From assembly GCA_038238245.1 (NCBI GenBank), contig JBBRXX010000013.1:51070-115069 (forward strand): 64,000 bases of DNA, read 5' to 3'. Positions 33,735-41,663 of this stretch are shown here, piece after piece (position 1 is the stretch's first letter; every line of letters begins with the position of its first letter). The notes beneath the pieces were generated by a model. That model saw nothing but the letters and a program-made list of their open reading frames with translations. It was not told the origin of the DNA and did not search any database. The stretch is from DASQHW01 sp038238245 (GTDB lineage: Bacteria; Actinomycetota; Acidimicrobiia; IMCC26256; PALSA-610). Position numbers and translations under genes: made by a program.

Positions 33735-34580
33735 TCAATAGCGCAATTCGGCCACCACCGCGAAGTGATCCGACGGCCACATTCCACCGACCGGGTCGTT
33801 GCCCGCGACATGTGCAGCAAGCACGTGGCCGACGCCGCCGAGCTTTGGTTGGCCCACCATCACGTAGTCGATCCGCATGTCACGGCCGAGCAGTGGGGCG
33901 ACGAACGGGTTGTCGTTGCTGCAGGTATGGCCGGGACCGCTCTGACCTGCCGCGATCCATGCATCGCGGAACACGACGCCGGGCACCGGTACCGCCGCGT
34001 GCCCGGTGAGCATGCGGATCTCGTCGGCGTCGGACTCGGCATTGAGGTCGCCGCACAACACCGCCGGAAACGGACGGGGCCGGTTCGCGCGCACGAACGC
34101 GCAGATCTCCGCGACCTGCGCTTGACGCACGGCGCTGTGATCGTCCCGCCAGCTCAAGTGCGCGCAGTACACCTGAATCGGGCCACGCGGACCGTCTATC
34201 TCCGCGAACACGACGAGGCGTTCTTCGCCCTCGTCGTCGCGTGCGTCCCCGGCGGTACGCGGGAGCTGCCGAACCTCGTGCCGCACGATCGGCCAGCGTG
34301 ACACCACGGCGTTCCCGGCCCGGACGCCGTCGCGCTCGAGGTTCGGTGCGAACACCTGGTGCGAGTATCCGAGCGCGGCTGCAATCTCGCGCGCCTGACT
34401 CCGTTCGTCGTCCTCCCAGACCTCCTGCAACGCGCAAACGTCGGCGTCGAGGCTTCGCAATGTCGTCTCGATGGCGGGCGCGCGCTCCTCCCAGGGTCCG
34501 TATCGGGCCCAGAGGTTCCACGTCGCGATGCGAACGCGTGTCGATACCAGCGGGCCGTAGCCCGGGTCGAACTCGTACAC
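33735..34580 (-). CDS. Endonuclease/exonuclease/phosphatase family protein
   Basis: A 281-residue Mg-dependent phosphoesterase of the EEP superfamily. All core motifs are present: IATWNLW near residue 18, ALQEVWED near 50, CAHLSW near 137, LCGDLNAESDADE near 172, RIDYVMV near 237 and SDHFAVVAEL at the C-terminus. Substrates in the family range from DNA to phosphoinositides and sphingomyelin; nothing here decides between them. There is no signal peptide. The GTG start at 34580 leaves only 19 bp to the divergent PhyH start. Confidence 0.9.
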   Translation of the reverse strand: MYEFDPGYGPLVSTRVRIATWNLWARYGPWEERAPAIETTLRSLDADVCALQEVWEDDERSQAREIAAALGYSHQVFAPNLERDGVRAGNAVVSRWPIVRHEVRQLPRTAGDARDDEGEERLVVFAEIDGPRGPIQVYCAHLSWRDDHSAVRQAQVAEICAFVRANRPRPFPAVLCGDLNAESDADEIRMLTGHAAVPVPGVVFRDAWIAAGQSGPGHTCSNDNPFVAPLLGRDMRIDYVMVGQPKLGGVGHVLAAHVAGNDPVGGMWPSDHFAVVAELRY

Positions 34581-34599
34581 GAGCGATTACGGTAGCGGC
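34581..34599. promoter_or_regulatory. Bidirectional leaderless promoter with shared TACGGTA
   Basis: The two GTG starts at 34580 (minus) and 34600 (plus) are 19 bp apart. TACGGTA at 34588-34594 gives TACGGT on the plus strand, 6 nt before its start, and TACCGT on the minus strand, 8 nt before its start. Both fully match TAnnnT. This is the clearest of three such sites in the window. Confidence 0.7.
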
Positions 34600-35424
34600 G
34601 TGATCCGCCGTCTTCTCAAGAACCTCACCCTCCTCGATCCGCGGGAAGCACCCGACGCGAGCGCTGATCTCGAACGCGACGGCTATGTGTTGCTCGCGCA
34701 GGTGTTCTCGCCCGACGAGGTCACCGAGCTCCGGGACGAGATCGACGCGATCTTCGACGACTCTCCGCCCGAGCGCGATCGTGACGACAAGGACGAGTTC
34801 CGCTATCAGATGCTCAACCGCGGCGCGGCTTGCCAGGCCGCGATCATGCATCCCGGCATTCTCGCGGTGATCGAGCCCCTGCTCGGCGAGGACTGTCACG
34901 TGATCGCGAACACCGCGTGGAGGAACCCGCCCGACTTCAAGGGCGGACCCTGGCATTGCGACGCCGGGCCGCACGTGCCGCGCCCCGATGGTGTGCCGTG
35001 GGACGATCGCATCCCGTACCCGATCTTCGCGATCGGCGCCCATCTCATGCTGCGGGACTGCACGCGCGCCGACGGGCCGACCGCGGTCGTGCCGGGGAGT
35101 CACCGCAGTGGCCGCCTCGCGCCGTTCGACAAGATGGACGACGAGAACCTGTCATACGACGGCCGCCCGTCGGTCGTCGTCGAGGCGCAGGCGGGCGACG
35201 TCGCGCTGTTCGCTTCGGACGCGTGGCACCGCGGCCTGCCCGCCGGTGAGGGCGCGCGCGGGCGGTACTTCCTGCAGGCGCACTACGGCCGGCGCGACAT
35301 CGCGCAGCGGATCCAGACCACCGCAGAGGTCCACCACGCGTCACCCGAAGCGATCGCGCGGGCGACGACCGAACGCGCGCGAACGATCCTCGGGCTCCAC
35401 GAATCCTTCTTCTACGACCGTTAG
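34600..35424 (+). CDS. Phytanoyl-CoA dioxygenase (PhyH) family protein
   Basis: A 274-residue Fe(II)/2-oxoglutarate-dependent oxygenase. The metal ligands are in GGPWHCDAGPH near residue 112 (His-x-Asp) and DAWHRGLPAG near 208 (distal His), with AVVPGSHRSGR near 163 as the conserved double-stranded helix segment. An Arg in the C-terminal third should bind 2-oxoglutarate. Family members hydroxylate acyl-CoA or small natural products. A second, distant PhyH gene occurs at 55539-56417. It overlaps the convergent AhpD-like gene by 4 bp. Confidence 0.88.
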   Translation: MIRRLLKNLTLLDPREAPDASADLERDGYVLLAQVFSPDEVTELRDEIDAIFDDSPPERDRDDKDEFRYQMLNRGAACQAAIMHPGILAVIEPLLGEDCHVIANTAWRNPPDFKGGPWHCDAGPHVPRPDGVPWDDRIPYPIFAIGAHLMLRDCTRADGPTAVVPGSHRSGRLAPFDKMDDENLSYDGRPSVVVEAQAGDVALFASDAWHRGLPAGEGARGRYFLQAHYGRRDIAQRIQTTAEVHHASPEAIARATTERARTILGLHESFFYDR

Positions 35425-35903
35425 ATATCGAGGGGGCAGTTCTCGGTGATGCCGAGGACTTCGAGTGTGCGGCCGAGCCCGAGGAACACCGCGCAGCACA
35501 ACGTGAGGTCGAGGATCTCGTCGTCGGCGAATCGGGAGCGCAGGCGGCCGAACAACTCGTCGTCGATCGACCGATGGTCGGCGGCGAACCGCTCGGCGTA
35601 CTCGATCGCGAGCCGCTGACGGTCCGTGTAGCCCGGCCAGGTGGGCCATTCCTCGACGTGCGCGTACTCGTCGTCGGTGATGCCCGCGTCGACGACAGAG
35701 GGTGCGCGGAACGTCGCGCACGCGTCGCACGCGTTGAGCTGCGCGATCCGCATGCGCGCGACCTCGCGCTCCGACGCCGCCAGCTGCGACCGCTGATACG
35801 CGGTGCTGATCATGCGATCAACCATCCCCGCCATCTCCGGCCGCAGCGACCACACCATCGCCGCGTCCCCACCCGGCCCGTCAGGAACATTGATGCGTGC
35901 CAC
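35421..35903 (-). CDS. Carboxymuconolactone decarboxylase/AhpD-like family protein
   Basis: A 160-residue all-helical protein of the AhpD/carboxymuconolactone decarboxylase family. QLNACDACATF near residue 55 holds a CxxC pair (Cys59 and Cys62) as in AhpD-type thiol peroxidases and reductants; the usual His three residues after the second Cys is missing. GTG 35903 is set by TATCTT 6 nt upstream. It lies 22 bp downstream of the thioredoxin-like candidate selenoprotein gene on the same strand, so the two could act together in peroxide or thiol redox chemistry. The decarboxylase name is historical and should not be taken as the reaction. Confidence 0.83.
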   Translation of the reverse strand: MARINVPDGPGGDAAMVWSLRPEMAGMVDRMISTAYQRSQLAASEREVARMRIAQLNACDACATFRAPSVVDAGITDDEYAHVEEWPTWPGYTDRQRLAIEYAERFAADHRSIDDELFGRLRSRFADDEILDLTLCCAVFLGLGRTLEVLGITENCPLDI

Positions 35904-35909
35904 GCGGCG

Positions 35910-35915
35910 AAGATA
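35910..35915 (-). promoter_or_regulatory. Leaderless -10 (TATCTT) for the AhpD-like gene
   Basis: On the minus strand TATCTT is followed by 6 nt and GTG 35903. The box lies in the short gap after the selenoprotein candidate, so the AhpD-like gene may be expressed alone as well as by read-through. Confidence 0.6.
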
Positions 35916-35925
35916 CCGCCAACAG

Positions 35926-37050
35926 CTACACGACCGGCGGGTAGTAGTTCTCGGCGCCGATCTTCTTGATGTCTTCGTACCAGGAGCTGTCGTAGACGTC
36001 GGTCGGACCCTGGCGCATCGGGTCTTCGAAGTTCCACGCCTGGCGCTTGTACGTCCAGTTGGCGGGATACAGACGATGGGCCTCACGCCAGTGGGGGATT
36101 GCCGCCGCGTGATCGCCCTGGTGGTGGAGGAACTGGCCGAGCTCGAACTCGGCGGCCGCGGTCGCCTCGGCCGTCGAGCGGGTACCTGACCGTCGCACGA
36201 CTTCATCGGGCGGCAGCGCATACGGGCTGTCGCTGCCGCGCGCGACCCAATCGTCGATCATCGCGACGTACTGCTCGGGATCGCTACGGATCTTGCGTGC
36301 TTCGCGGAGCACGTCGGCGACGTCGGGCGGCAGCGTCGACAGATCGATCGTGCGGAAGGACTCGGTGAACGGGTTGGTTCCGGGGTGCGCGGGCTCGGCG
36401 GGACGCACGATCATCCCGTGCTCGTCGATCCACACCGCGTTCGGCACATTGACGAAGCCGAAGAGCTCGTCGCACACATGGGCCGCGTCGATCAGGCAGG
36501 GATATTGCGCGTGCGCCTGCTCGATGAAGGGCATTGCCTCGGCCGGATCGACGTCGAGGGCGACGGCGACGATCTCGAGACCCTGGGGATGCCATCTCGT
36601 GCGGTGCGCCTGCCACACGGGCAGGTCGAAGCGACAGCCTCACCACGACGCCCACGCGACCAGCAACACCTTCTGGCCGCGCAGGCTCGACAACCGGAAC
36701 GGTTTGCCGCCGGCATCGGGAAGCACGAGGTCGGGTGCCACGGCGGTCGTGAGCGACCGGCCGGTCACCGCAGTCTCGGGCCCGAGCGCCCACACCTGCT
36801 CGAACTTGCGTGGCGGACGGCCCGTATCGGGCCGTGAGTCACGCAAGTTCGGGGCTTGACGTTGGTCGGCGATGAGCGGCATTCCCAATCGCTCGGCGAG
36901 CACGGTCGGGTCGAGCCGACCGTCCGCGAGGCGCACACTGCCGGGCAGGGGAACACACACCTCGCCTTTGCACGCACCCTGCGGTTTGATCGCCCAACCC
37001 GTCCGCGCTTCGAATACGTCCGCGTCGAGCGCCAGCTCCTCCAGAATCAC
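35926..37050 (-). CDS. Candidate selenoprotein: thioredoxin-like redoxin with in-frame TGA
   Basis: A 374-residue thioredoxin-fold protein if the TGA at 36642-36640 is read as selenocysteine (residue 137). The frame is open for 136 codons before it and 237 after it. The context LLVAWASW-U-GCRFDLPVWQ matches AhpC/TSA-type redoxins, where a Cys is expected at the TGA; Cys139 gives a U-x-C pair. After the site, residues to about 220 complete the redoxin fold (VPNAVWIDEHGMIVRP), and a C-terminal helical part looks TPR-like (GQFLHHQGDHAAAIPHW). GTG 37050 has TAGGGT 6 nt upstream. A SECIS-like hairpin follows the TGA. The alternative is a nonsense mutation; conserved coding on both sides argues against it. 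No sel genes are in this window. Confidence 0.8.
36605..36642 (-). promoter_or_regulatory. SECIS-like hairpin after the in-frame TGA
   Basis: On the minus strand the TGA at 36642-36640 is followed by a hairpin. CCTGCC (36625-36620) pairs with GGCAGG (36614-36609) around the loop CGTGT (36619-36615). A lower stem pairs TG and CG (36636-36635, 36633-36632) with CGCA (36608-36605) around a bulged T. The apical loop starts 21 nt after the TGA and has G at its second position, which fits the bacterial SECIS rules I know (loop 16-37 nt downstream, G early in the loop). Confidence 0.6.
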
Positions 37051-37056
37051 CGCGGC

Positions 37057-37062
37057 ACCCTA
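37057..37062 (-). promoter_or_regulatory. Leaderless -10 (TAGGGT) for the selenoprotein candidate
   Basis: On the minus strand TAGGGT is followed by 6 nt and GTG 37050. The divergent START-like gene begins only 30 bp away but uses a GGAGGT Shine-Dalgarno sequence. Confidence 0.6.
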
Positions 37063-37080
37063 ACGCCGGAGGTAACCGAC

Positions 37081-37563
37081 ATGCGCGAGCACCGCTACTC
37101 GTTCGAGATGCCACACTCGGCGGCGCGCATCTGGGCGCTGTTCCAGGACTACGACCGCTGGACGGACTACGCGCCGATGGTGCGGCGCGTCGACGTCCTG
37201 TGTCCGGGCGACGACCACCACAACGGACGGTTGCGGCGGGTCATCTTCAAGATGCCGTTCGGGCGTGAGGGGTCGGCGCTCGAGCTGGTCACCGACGTCG
37301 AGCCGGAGCGCGGCTACACGTACACGATGATCTCCCGCACGCCCGGCGACGACCAGATCGGGCACGTGCGGTTGGAGCCGCTCGGACCGAACCGCACGAG
37401 GTTCGAATTCGACGAGCGCTACCACCTCACCAAGGCGCCATGGAAGTGGTTCGAAGGACCGATCTACAAATTCATCAACAAGAACAACGAAGACAGCATG
37501 CGCCGGGCATCGGCCTACCTCTCGGCCCACCCCGACTACCGGCCGGACCTCGTCGACGAGTGA
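37081..37563 (+). CDS. SRPBCC (START-like) family protein
   Basis: A 160-residue protein with the helix-grip SRPBCC fold. SFEMPHSAARIWALFQDY opens the domain, DYAPMVRRVDVL follows, and YTYTMISRTPGD plus RFEFDERYHL form the central strands. The fold binds hydrophobic ligands; members include cyclases, lipid carriers and coenzyme Q-binding proteins. GGAGGT lies 7 nt before ATG 37081. It is divergent from the selenoprotein candidate. The ligand is unknown. Confidence 0.85.
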   Translation: MREHRYSFEMPHSAARIWALFQDYDRWTDYAPMVRRVDVLCPGDDHHNGRLRRVIFKMPFGREGSALELVTDVEPERGYTYTMISRTPGDDQIGHVRLEPLGPNRTRFEFDERYHLTKAPWKWFEGPIYKFINKNNEDSMRRASAYLSAHPDYRPDLVDE

Positions 37564-37701
37564 GGAAGCCGGGCGGCGAGTGAATCCGGTCACGTTTCGG
37601 GCCGGGACGCGAACGATGCTTCGTTCGGCCTATATCCAGTCGCTCTGGTTCAGTTGACACTGCGGAAGCTCTCACGCGCGAATGCAAGAGGACGGGCGGA
37701 C

Positions 37702-37977
37702 ATGGAAGCTGCGGAAACAGACGGGGACCTCTGCGCGTACTGCGAGATGGTCCTCGACGGCGTCGAAGAGATCACCGGCGAGTGCTCGTGCGTGGACTAC
37801 GACGGCGAGTACGGCGAGGTGGTCGTCACCATGGAGCTCCTGCTCTGCCGCGTGACCGACCCCGACATCCGTGCCAGCCTCCTCGGCGTGATCGCCCTGG
37901 TCGCCGGTTCGAGGTACGCCGCATACGTCAACGTATGGACAGGCCGCGACGCCAGGCAGGAACGCGTCGACGCGTAA
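37702..37977 (+). CDS. Small Cys-rich protein of unknown function
   Basis: A 91-residue acidic protein. LCAYCEMVLDG near residue 10 contains CxxC (Cys11, Cys14), ECSCVDYDGEYGEV near 27 adds Cys28 and Cys30, and Cys49 follows, so a metal or redox site is possible. ATG 37702 has AGAGGA upstream as a modest Shine-Dalgarno sequence; ATG 37654 in the same frame adds 16 basic residues. A perfect consensus -35 hexamer TTGACA lies at 37654-37659, but I find no matching -10 box at the right distance. A hairpin follows the stop codon. I do not recognise the family. Confidence 0.55.
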   Translation: MEAAETDGDLCAYCEMVLDGVEEITGECSCVDYDGEYGEVVVTMELLLCRVTDPDIRASLLGVIALVAGSRYAAYVNVWTGRDARQERVDA

Positions 37978-37989
37978 GCGTCCGCGTTC

Positions 37990-38010
37990 GGAGGCCGGGT
38001 GCCGGCCTCC
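37990..38010 (+). terminator. Hairpin after the small Cys-rich gene
   Basis: GGAGGCCGG (37990-37998) and CCGGCCTCC (38002-38010) form a perfect 9-bp stem with a 3-nt loop, 13 nt after the stop at 37977. There is no T-run. Confidence 0.65.
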
Positions 38011-38061
38011 CTCTCGGCCCATCGGAGTACCGGACCTCGTCGAACGGGCCTGACGCGACGA

Positions 38062-38086
38062 TGCCCCTCGCGAGTGGTGAGGGGCA
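38062..38086. repeat. 8-bp inverted repeat in the conservon upstream region
   Basis: TGCCCCTC (38062-38069) pairs with GAGGGGCA (38079-38086) around a 9-nt loop. It lies in the 357-bp gap 37978-38334 between the Cys-rich gene and the conservon. Apart from this, the terminator hairpin and possible promoter-like sequence near 38220, I see no gene or known riboswitch in that gap. Confidence 0.55.
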
Positions 38087-38334
38087 CCGTCTGAGCCGCG
38101 GCCATGCCTATGCGTGGGCGAGGTCACGGGACTCCAACGATCGTCCTGCGGGCCCGAGCGTGCAAACAGCCAGTCGGTGAATTCCGCCTGACACGAACCG
38201 TTGGCCGCATCCGTCGCGGAGTATGACATCGGGCTTAGGGCGGCGACCCCGGACGCCGACAACCCTTGTGGCGGGCCTGTCGGCAGTGGGGCGCGCATTC
38301 GAGGACGACGCGCGGGGCGACATCGGGGATCGCA

Positions 38335-41220
38335 GTGACACGGAAGTTGACGATCAGGACGAAGCTGGCAGCGGCCCTCGCGGTGCCGCTCGTCGCGTTG
38401 GCGGCGTTCGCGGCCTTGCAGGTGCGCAGCGCATATGACCGCGCCGACCAGGTCAAGCGGCAGGCGGCGCTCGCGACCTCGGCCACCGGGCCGGCCGGGC
38501 TCCTGGCCGCGCTCGAGACCGAGCGTGACTATCAGTCCTTGTGGGAGATCGGCCGGCAGGACCTCGTCGACCCGCAGCTGCAGACCTCGGGCGACGCGAC
38601 CTCGCGTACCAACCAGGCGCTGCTGCGGTTCCGCCAGCAGGTGCTCGAACCCGGCGGCGATGCGTCGAACAACTACAAGACGACCCTCGCCAACGTGAGC
38701 GGCCGGCTGTCGCAGCTGCGCAAGGACGCCCAGGCGCACGCGTCGAAGACGGCGTCCCCGGCCGCGGCGAAGCACGCCAACGACATCTTCGACCAGTACA
38801 CCGTGCTCGTCGGTCAGCTGCTCGACGCCGACCAACGATCGGGTCACACGATCGACGACGCCCAGCTCCGGAGCGGCGCCGAGCTGCTCAACGCGATCGC
38901 CCGCCAGAACGACGTCGAAAAGCAGATTGCCGTGAAGGGCATTCTCACCACGGTGTCGCAGGATGCCGCGACGGCGTCGCAGGTTGAGCGCCTCGCGGGC
39001 GTGCAGGCAGCGGGCGACGCCGAGTTGCGCGTCCGCGGCGACGGTCCGTACGCGCGGGCGATCATCTCGACGCTCACGGCAAAGGATCGCGCCACGATCG
39101 TGGCCAAGCTGCAGGCGGTTGCGAGCGACCCGCTGCACGTGAACACGACTGAAGCGTTCAAGACCGCGTCGGCGGCAACGAACCTGTGGCGGGTGCCGCA
39201 GACCAACACGACGAGCGTCGTCACCGAACGAGCGCAGAAGTTGACGTCGGACGCGCAGGCCGAGCAGCGCACCTGGGTGATCGTGACGATCGCCTCGGTG
39301 CTGCTCGCGATCGCGATGCTCTGGCTGGCGAACACATGGATCACCCGCCCGCTGCGCTCGCTCGCCGAGCAGGCGGCGACGATGGCCGGCGAAAGGCTTC
39401 CGGCCGCGGTGCAGGAGATTCTCGCGGCACGGCGGAGTGAGGATGTCGCCCACCCGGACGTCGAGCCCGTACGCGTACGCGCCGGTGGCGAGGTGCGCGA
39501 GGTCGCGGCCGCCCTGAACCGGGTGCAGGACAGCGCGATCGGGCTCGCGGTCGAGCAGGCGCGCCTGCGCGGCAACGTGGCCGACGCGTTCGTCAACCTC
39601 GGCCGCCGCAACCAGAACCTCTTGTCGCGTCAGCTCGAATTCATCACCCAACTCGAGAACGACGAGTCCAACCCCGAGACGCTCGAGCATCTCTTCAAGC
39701 TCGACCACCTCGCGACACGCATGCGCCGAAATGCCGAGTCGCTGCTCGTGCTCGCCGGCCACGAGCCACCGCGTACGTGGAGCGGGCCGGTGGAGATCGG
39801 CGACGTCGTGCGCGGCGCACTCGGTGAAGTCGAGGGCTACCAGCGGGTGCGGTTGCGCCATCTCGACGACGCGCGCGTCGACGGGGCAGCCGCGGTCGAC
39901 ATCAGCCACGTCATCGCCGAACTCGTCGAGAACGCGCTGTCGTTCTCGCCGCCGGACGCGGACGTCGAGGTGTACGGCCGGCGCGACGAGTTCGGTTACC
40001 TGCTCACGATCGTGGATCAGGGCATCGGGATCCCCGCCGACGAGCTCGAGCGCGCAAACGCGCTGATCTCCTCGCCCGACACCGGCACGTTCGCGGCGTC
40101 GCGGTTCCTGGGTCACTACGTCGTCGCCCAGCTCGCGGCGCGCCATGGCCTCGGCGTGCTTCTCACCGCGTCGCCGCTCGGCGGGATCACTGCGATGATC
40201 GCGCTGCCCGCGGTGCTGCTCGGCCAGCAGGCGCCCCCACTGGAGCCGGCGCCGGCGGTGCCCTTCGTCGACGAACCGGAACCCGAACGGCCGGAGCTCG
40301 CGTTGCCTCGACGGGAGGCGCCGCCCGATCTTCCGGTGCGTGCACCGTCGGGTTTCTCCGAGCACCTTCGCCCCGACGTCGCGAACGACGCGCCGCTCGA
40401 CGACGTGCTCTCCGCGTACGCGGCCGCCCCACCGGAGCCGGAGCCGGAGCCGGAGCAGGAGCAGGAACCCCAGCCGCCGACGCAGACACCCGAGCCGACC
40501 GTCTTGCCTGCGCGGCCGCAGCCCCGCGTCGGACTCGGCACGTTCGCCGACCTCCGCGCCACGCCGCCGTCACCGGCGCGGGCACCGCAGCCCCCGGTAT
40601 CAGTTCCGCCCGCGCCCGAGCCGGTAGCACCGGAGCGCGACGCATCTGACATCGTCGGTGCCGCGACACCCGACCGGGCGCCCGCCGGCACGCCCGACCG
40701 CGCCGCCGCCTTCGCCGAGGTCGCCTCGGCGGTCGACACGGTGGCCGGGATCGGAGCGAACGCCCCCGAGCCGGCCAACCTCTCGGAGGATCTGCTGCCG
40801 CAGAGACTGCCCAAGCGCGGCCGGCGCTCGTCGCGCCTCAGTGCGCCTTGGTCCCGCGAGAAGCCCGCGAGCCCGGCGGTCGCGCCGCGCCCCGCGCCGG
40901 CACCTTCGGTTCCGCACGAGGCGGCGGCACCGCCGCCCGCATCGGTCAAGGCGGACGCGCACGGTCGCGTCGTCGAATCACCCGCGGGGCACGCGGCGCC
41001 CACGGCCGGCGGCCTGCGTTTCCCGCCCGGCGGTCCGGCATTCCCGGCGCCTCCGGCCGGCGCCGCGGTGGTCGACGAGAACGGCGCAGCCGCACTGCCG
41101 GAACCGGCAGCGGCGCACACTGACGGCGAAAACCGGTTCGCGTTCTTCGCCGCGTTCCGGGCCGCCGCGGAGCAGGCCCGTGAGGAAGCGGGCATCGACA
41201 ATCGAAGGATGGGCCAATGA
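38335..41220 (+). CDS. Conservon sensor histidine kinase-like protein (CvnA type, NIT domain)
   Basis: A 961-residue membrane receptor. Two membrane helices (about residues 11-30 and 306-325) flank a helical nitrate/nitrite-sensing type domain. The cytoplasmic part holds a HAMP-like linker, FKLDHLATRMRRN with His458, an ATPase domain with Asn533 in ELVENALSFSPP and GIGIP near 563, and a Pro/Ala/Glu-rich tail from about residue 630 to the end. Conservon A proteins have this layout and act with the Roadblock, DUF742 and GTPase proteins that follow here. GTG 38335 places the first helix at the N-terminus. The next gene begins inside its stop codon (ATGA). Confidence 0.9.
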   Translation: MTRKLTIRTKLAAALAVPLVALAAFAALQVRSAYDRADQVKRQAALATSATGPAGLLAALETERDYQSLWEIGRQDLVDPQLQTSGDATSRTNQALLRFRQQVLEPGGDASNNYKTTLANVSGRLSQLRKDAQAHASKTASPAAAKHANDIFDQYTVLVGQLLDADQRSGHTIDDAQLRSGAELLNAIARQNDVEKQIAVKGILTTVSQDAATASQVERLAGVQAAGDAELRVRGDGPYARAIISTLTAKDRATIVAKLQAVASDPLHVNTTEAFKTASAATNLWRVPQTNTTSVVTERAQKLTSDAQAEQRTWVIVTIASVLLAIAMLWLANTWITRPLRSLAEQAATMAGERLPAAVQEILAARRSEDVAHPDVEPVRVRAGGEVREVAAALNRVQDSAIGLAVEQARLRGNVADAFVNLGRRNQNLLSRQLEFITQLENDESNPETLEHLFKLDHLATRMRRNAESLLVLAGHEPPRTWSGPVEIGDVVRGALGEVEGYQRVRLRHLDDARVDGAAAVDISHVIAELVENALSFSPPDADVEVYGRRDEFGYLLTIVDQGIGIPADELERANALISSPDTGTFAASRFLGHYVVAQLAARHGLGVLLTASPLGGITAMIALPAVLLGQQAPPLEPAPAVPFVDEPEPERPELALPRREAPPDLPVRAPSGFSEHLRPDVANDAPLDDVLSAYAAAPPEPEPEPEQEQEPQPPTQTPEPTVLPARPQPRVGLGTFADLRATPPSPARAPQPPVSVPPAPEPVAPERDASDIVGAATPDRAPAGTPDRAAAFAEVASAVDTVAGIGANAPEPANLSEDLLPQRLPKRGRRSSRLSAPWSREKPASPAVAPRPAPAPSVPHEAAAPPPASVKADAHGRVVESPAGHAAPTAGGLRFPPGGPAFPAPPAGAAVVDENGAAALPEPAAAHTDGENRFAFFAAFRAAAEQAREEAGIDNRRMGQ

Positions 41221-41663
41221 GGTTGCACTCCCACGACGCGTCGACAGCCGCGAGCGCCGACGTTCGCAATTTCAACTGGTTGCTCTCGAACTTCGTCGAG
41301 ACGACGGCGGGCGTGACCGACGCGGTTGCCGTCTCGTCGGACGGGCTGCTCATGGCAATGTCGAGCACCTTGGAGCGAGCCGGCGCCGAACAGCTCGCGG
41401 CCATCATCGCGGGCCTGACGAGCCTGGCGGAGAGCACGGCCCGATGCTTCGCGCTGGGCGGACTCGATCAGGTCATCGTGGCGATGCAGGAGGGCTATCT
41501 CTTCGTCGCGTCGGTGTCGGACGGCAGCTCACTCGGCGTCGTCGCGGACTGTCGCTGCGACGTCGGCGCGGTCGGCTATCAGATGCAGTTGCTCGTGCAG
41601 CGCGTCGGTGCCGCGCTGAGTCCTGCGCTCGTCGCCGAGCTGAAGGAGAGTGTGCTGCAGTGA
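41217..41663 (+). CDS. Roadblock/LC7 domain protein (CvnB type)
   Basis: A 148-residue Roadblock/LC7 protein. NFNWLLSNFVETTAGVTDAVAVSSDGLLMA near the N-terminus is the hallmark of actinobacterial conservon B proteins. Such proteins are related to MglB and are expected to regulate the small GTPase of the same operon. ATG 41217 overlaps the kinase stop (ATGA), and its own stop overlaps the next start (GTGA). Confidence 0.93.
   Translation: MRLHSHDASTAASADVRNFNWLLSNFVETTAGVTDAVAVSSDGLLMAMSSTLERAGAEQLAAIIAGLTSLAESTARCFALGGLDQVIVAMQEGYLFVASVSDGSSLGVVADCRCDVGAVGYQMQLLVQRVGAALSPALVAELKESVLQ

Noticed and set aside
35926..36618. Separate short gene starting at GTG 36618 after the TGA
   Set aside because: It would start in the middle of a redoxin domain without a ribosome site, and its frame is the same as the part before the TGA. 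Read-through fits better.
37672..40365. Long open frame of about 900 codons on the minus strand opposite the conservon kinase
   Set aside because: Its product is rich in Arg, His and Val without domains, as expected for the antisense of a high-GC gene. The plus-strand kinase has clear domains.
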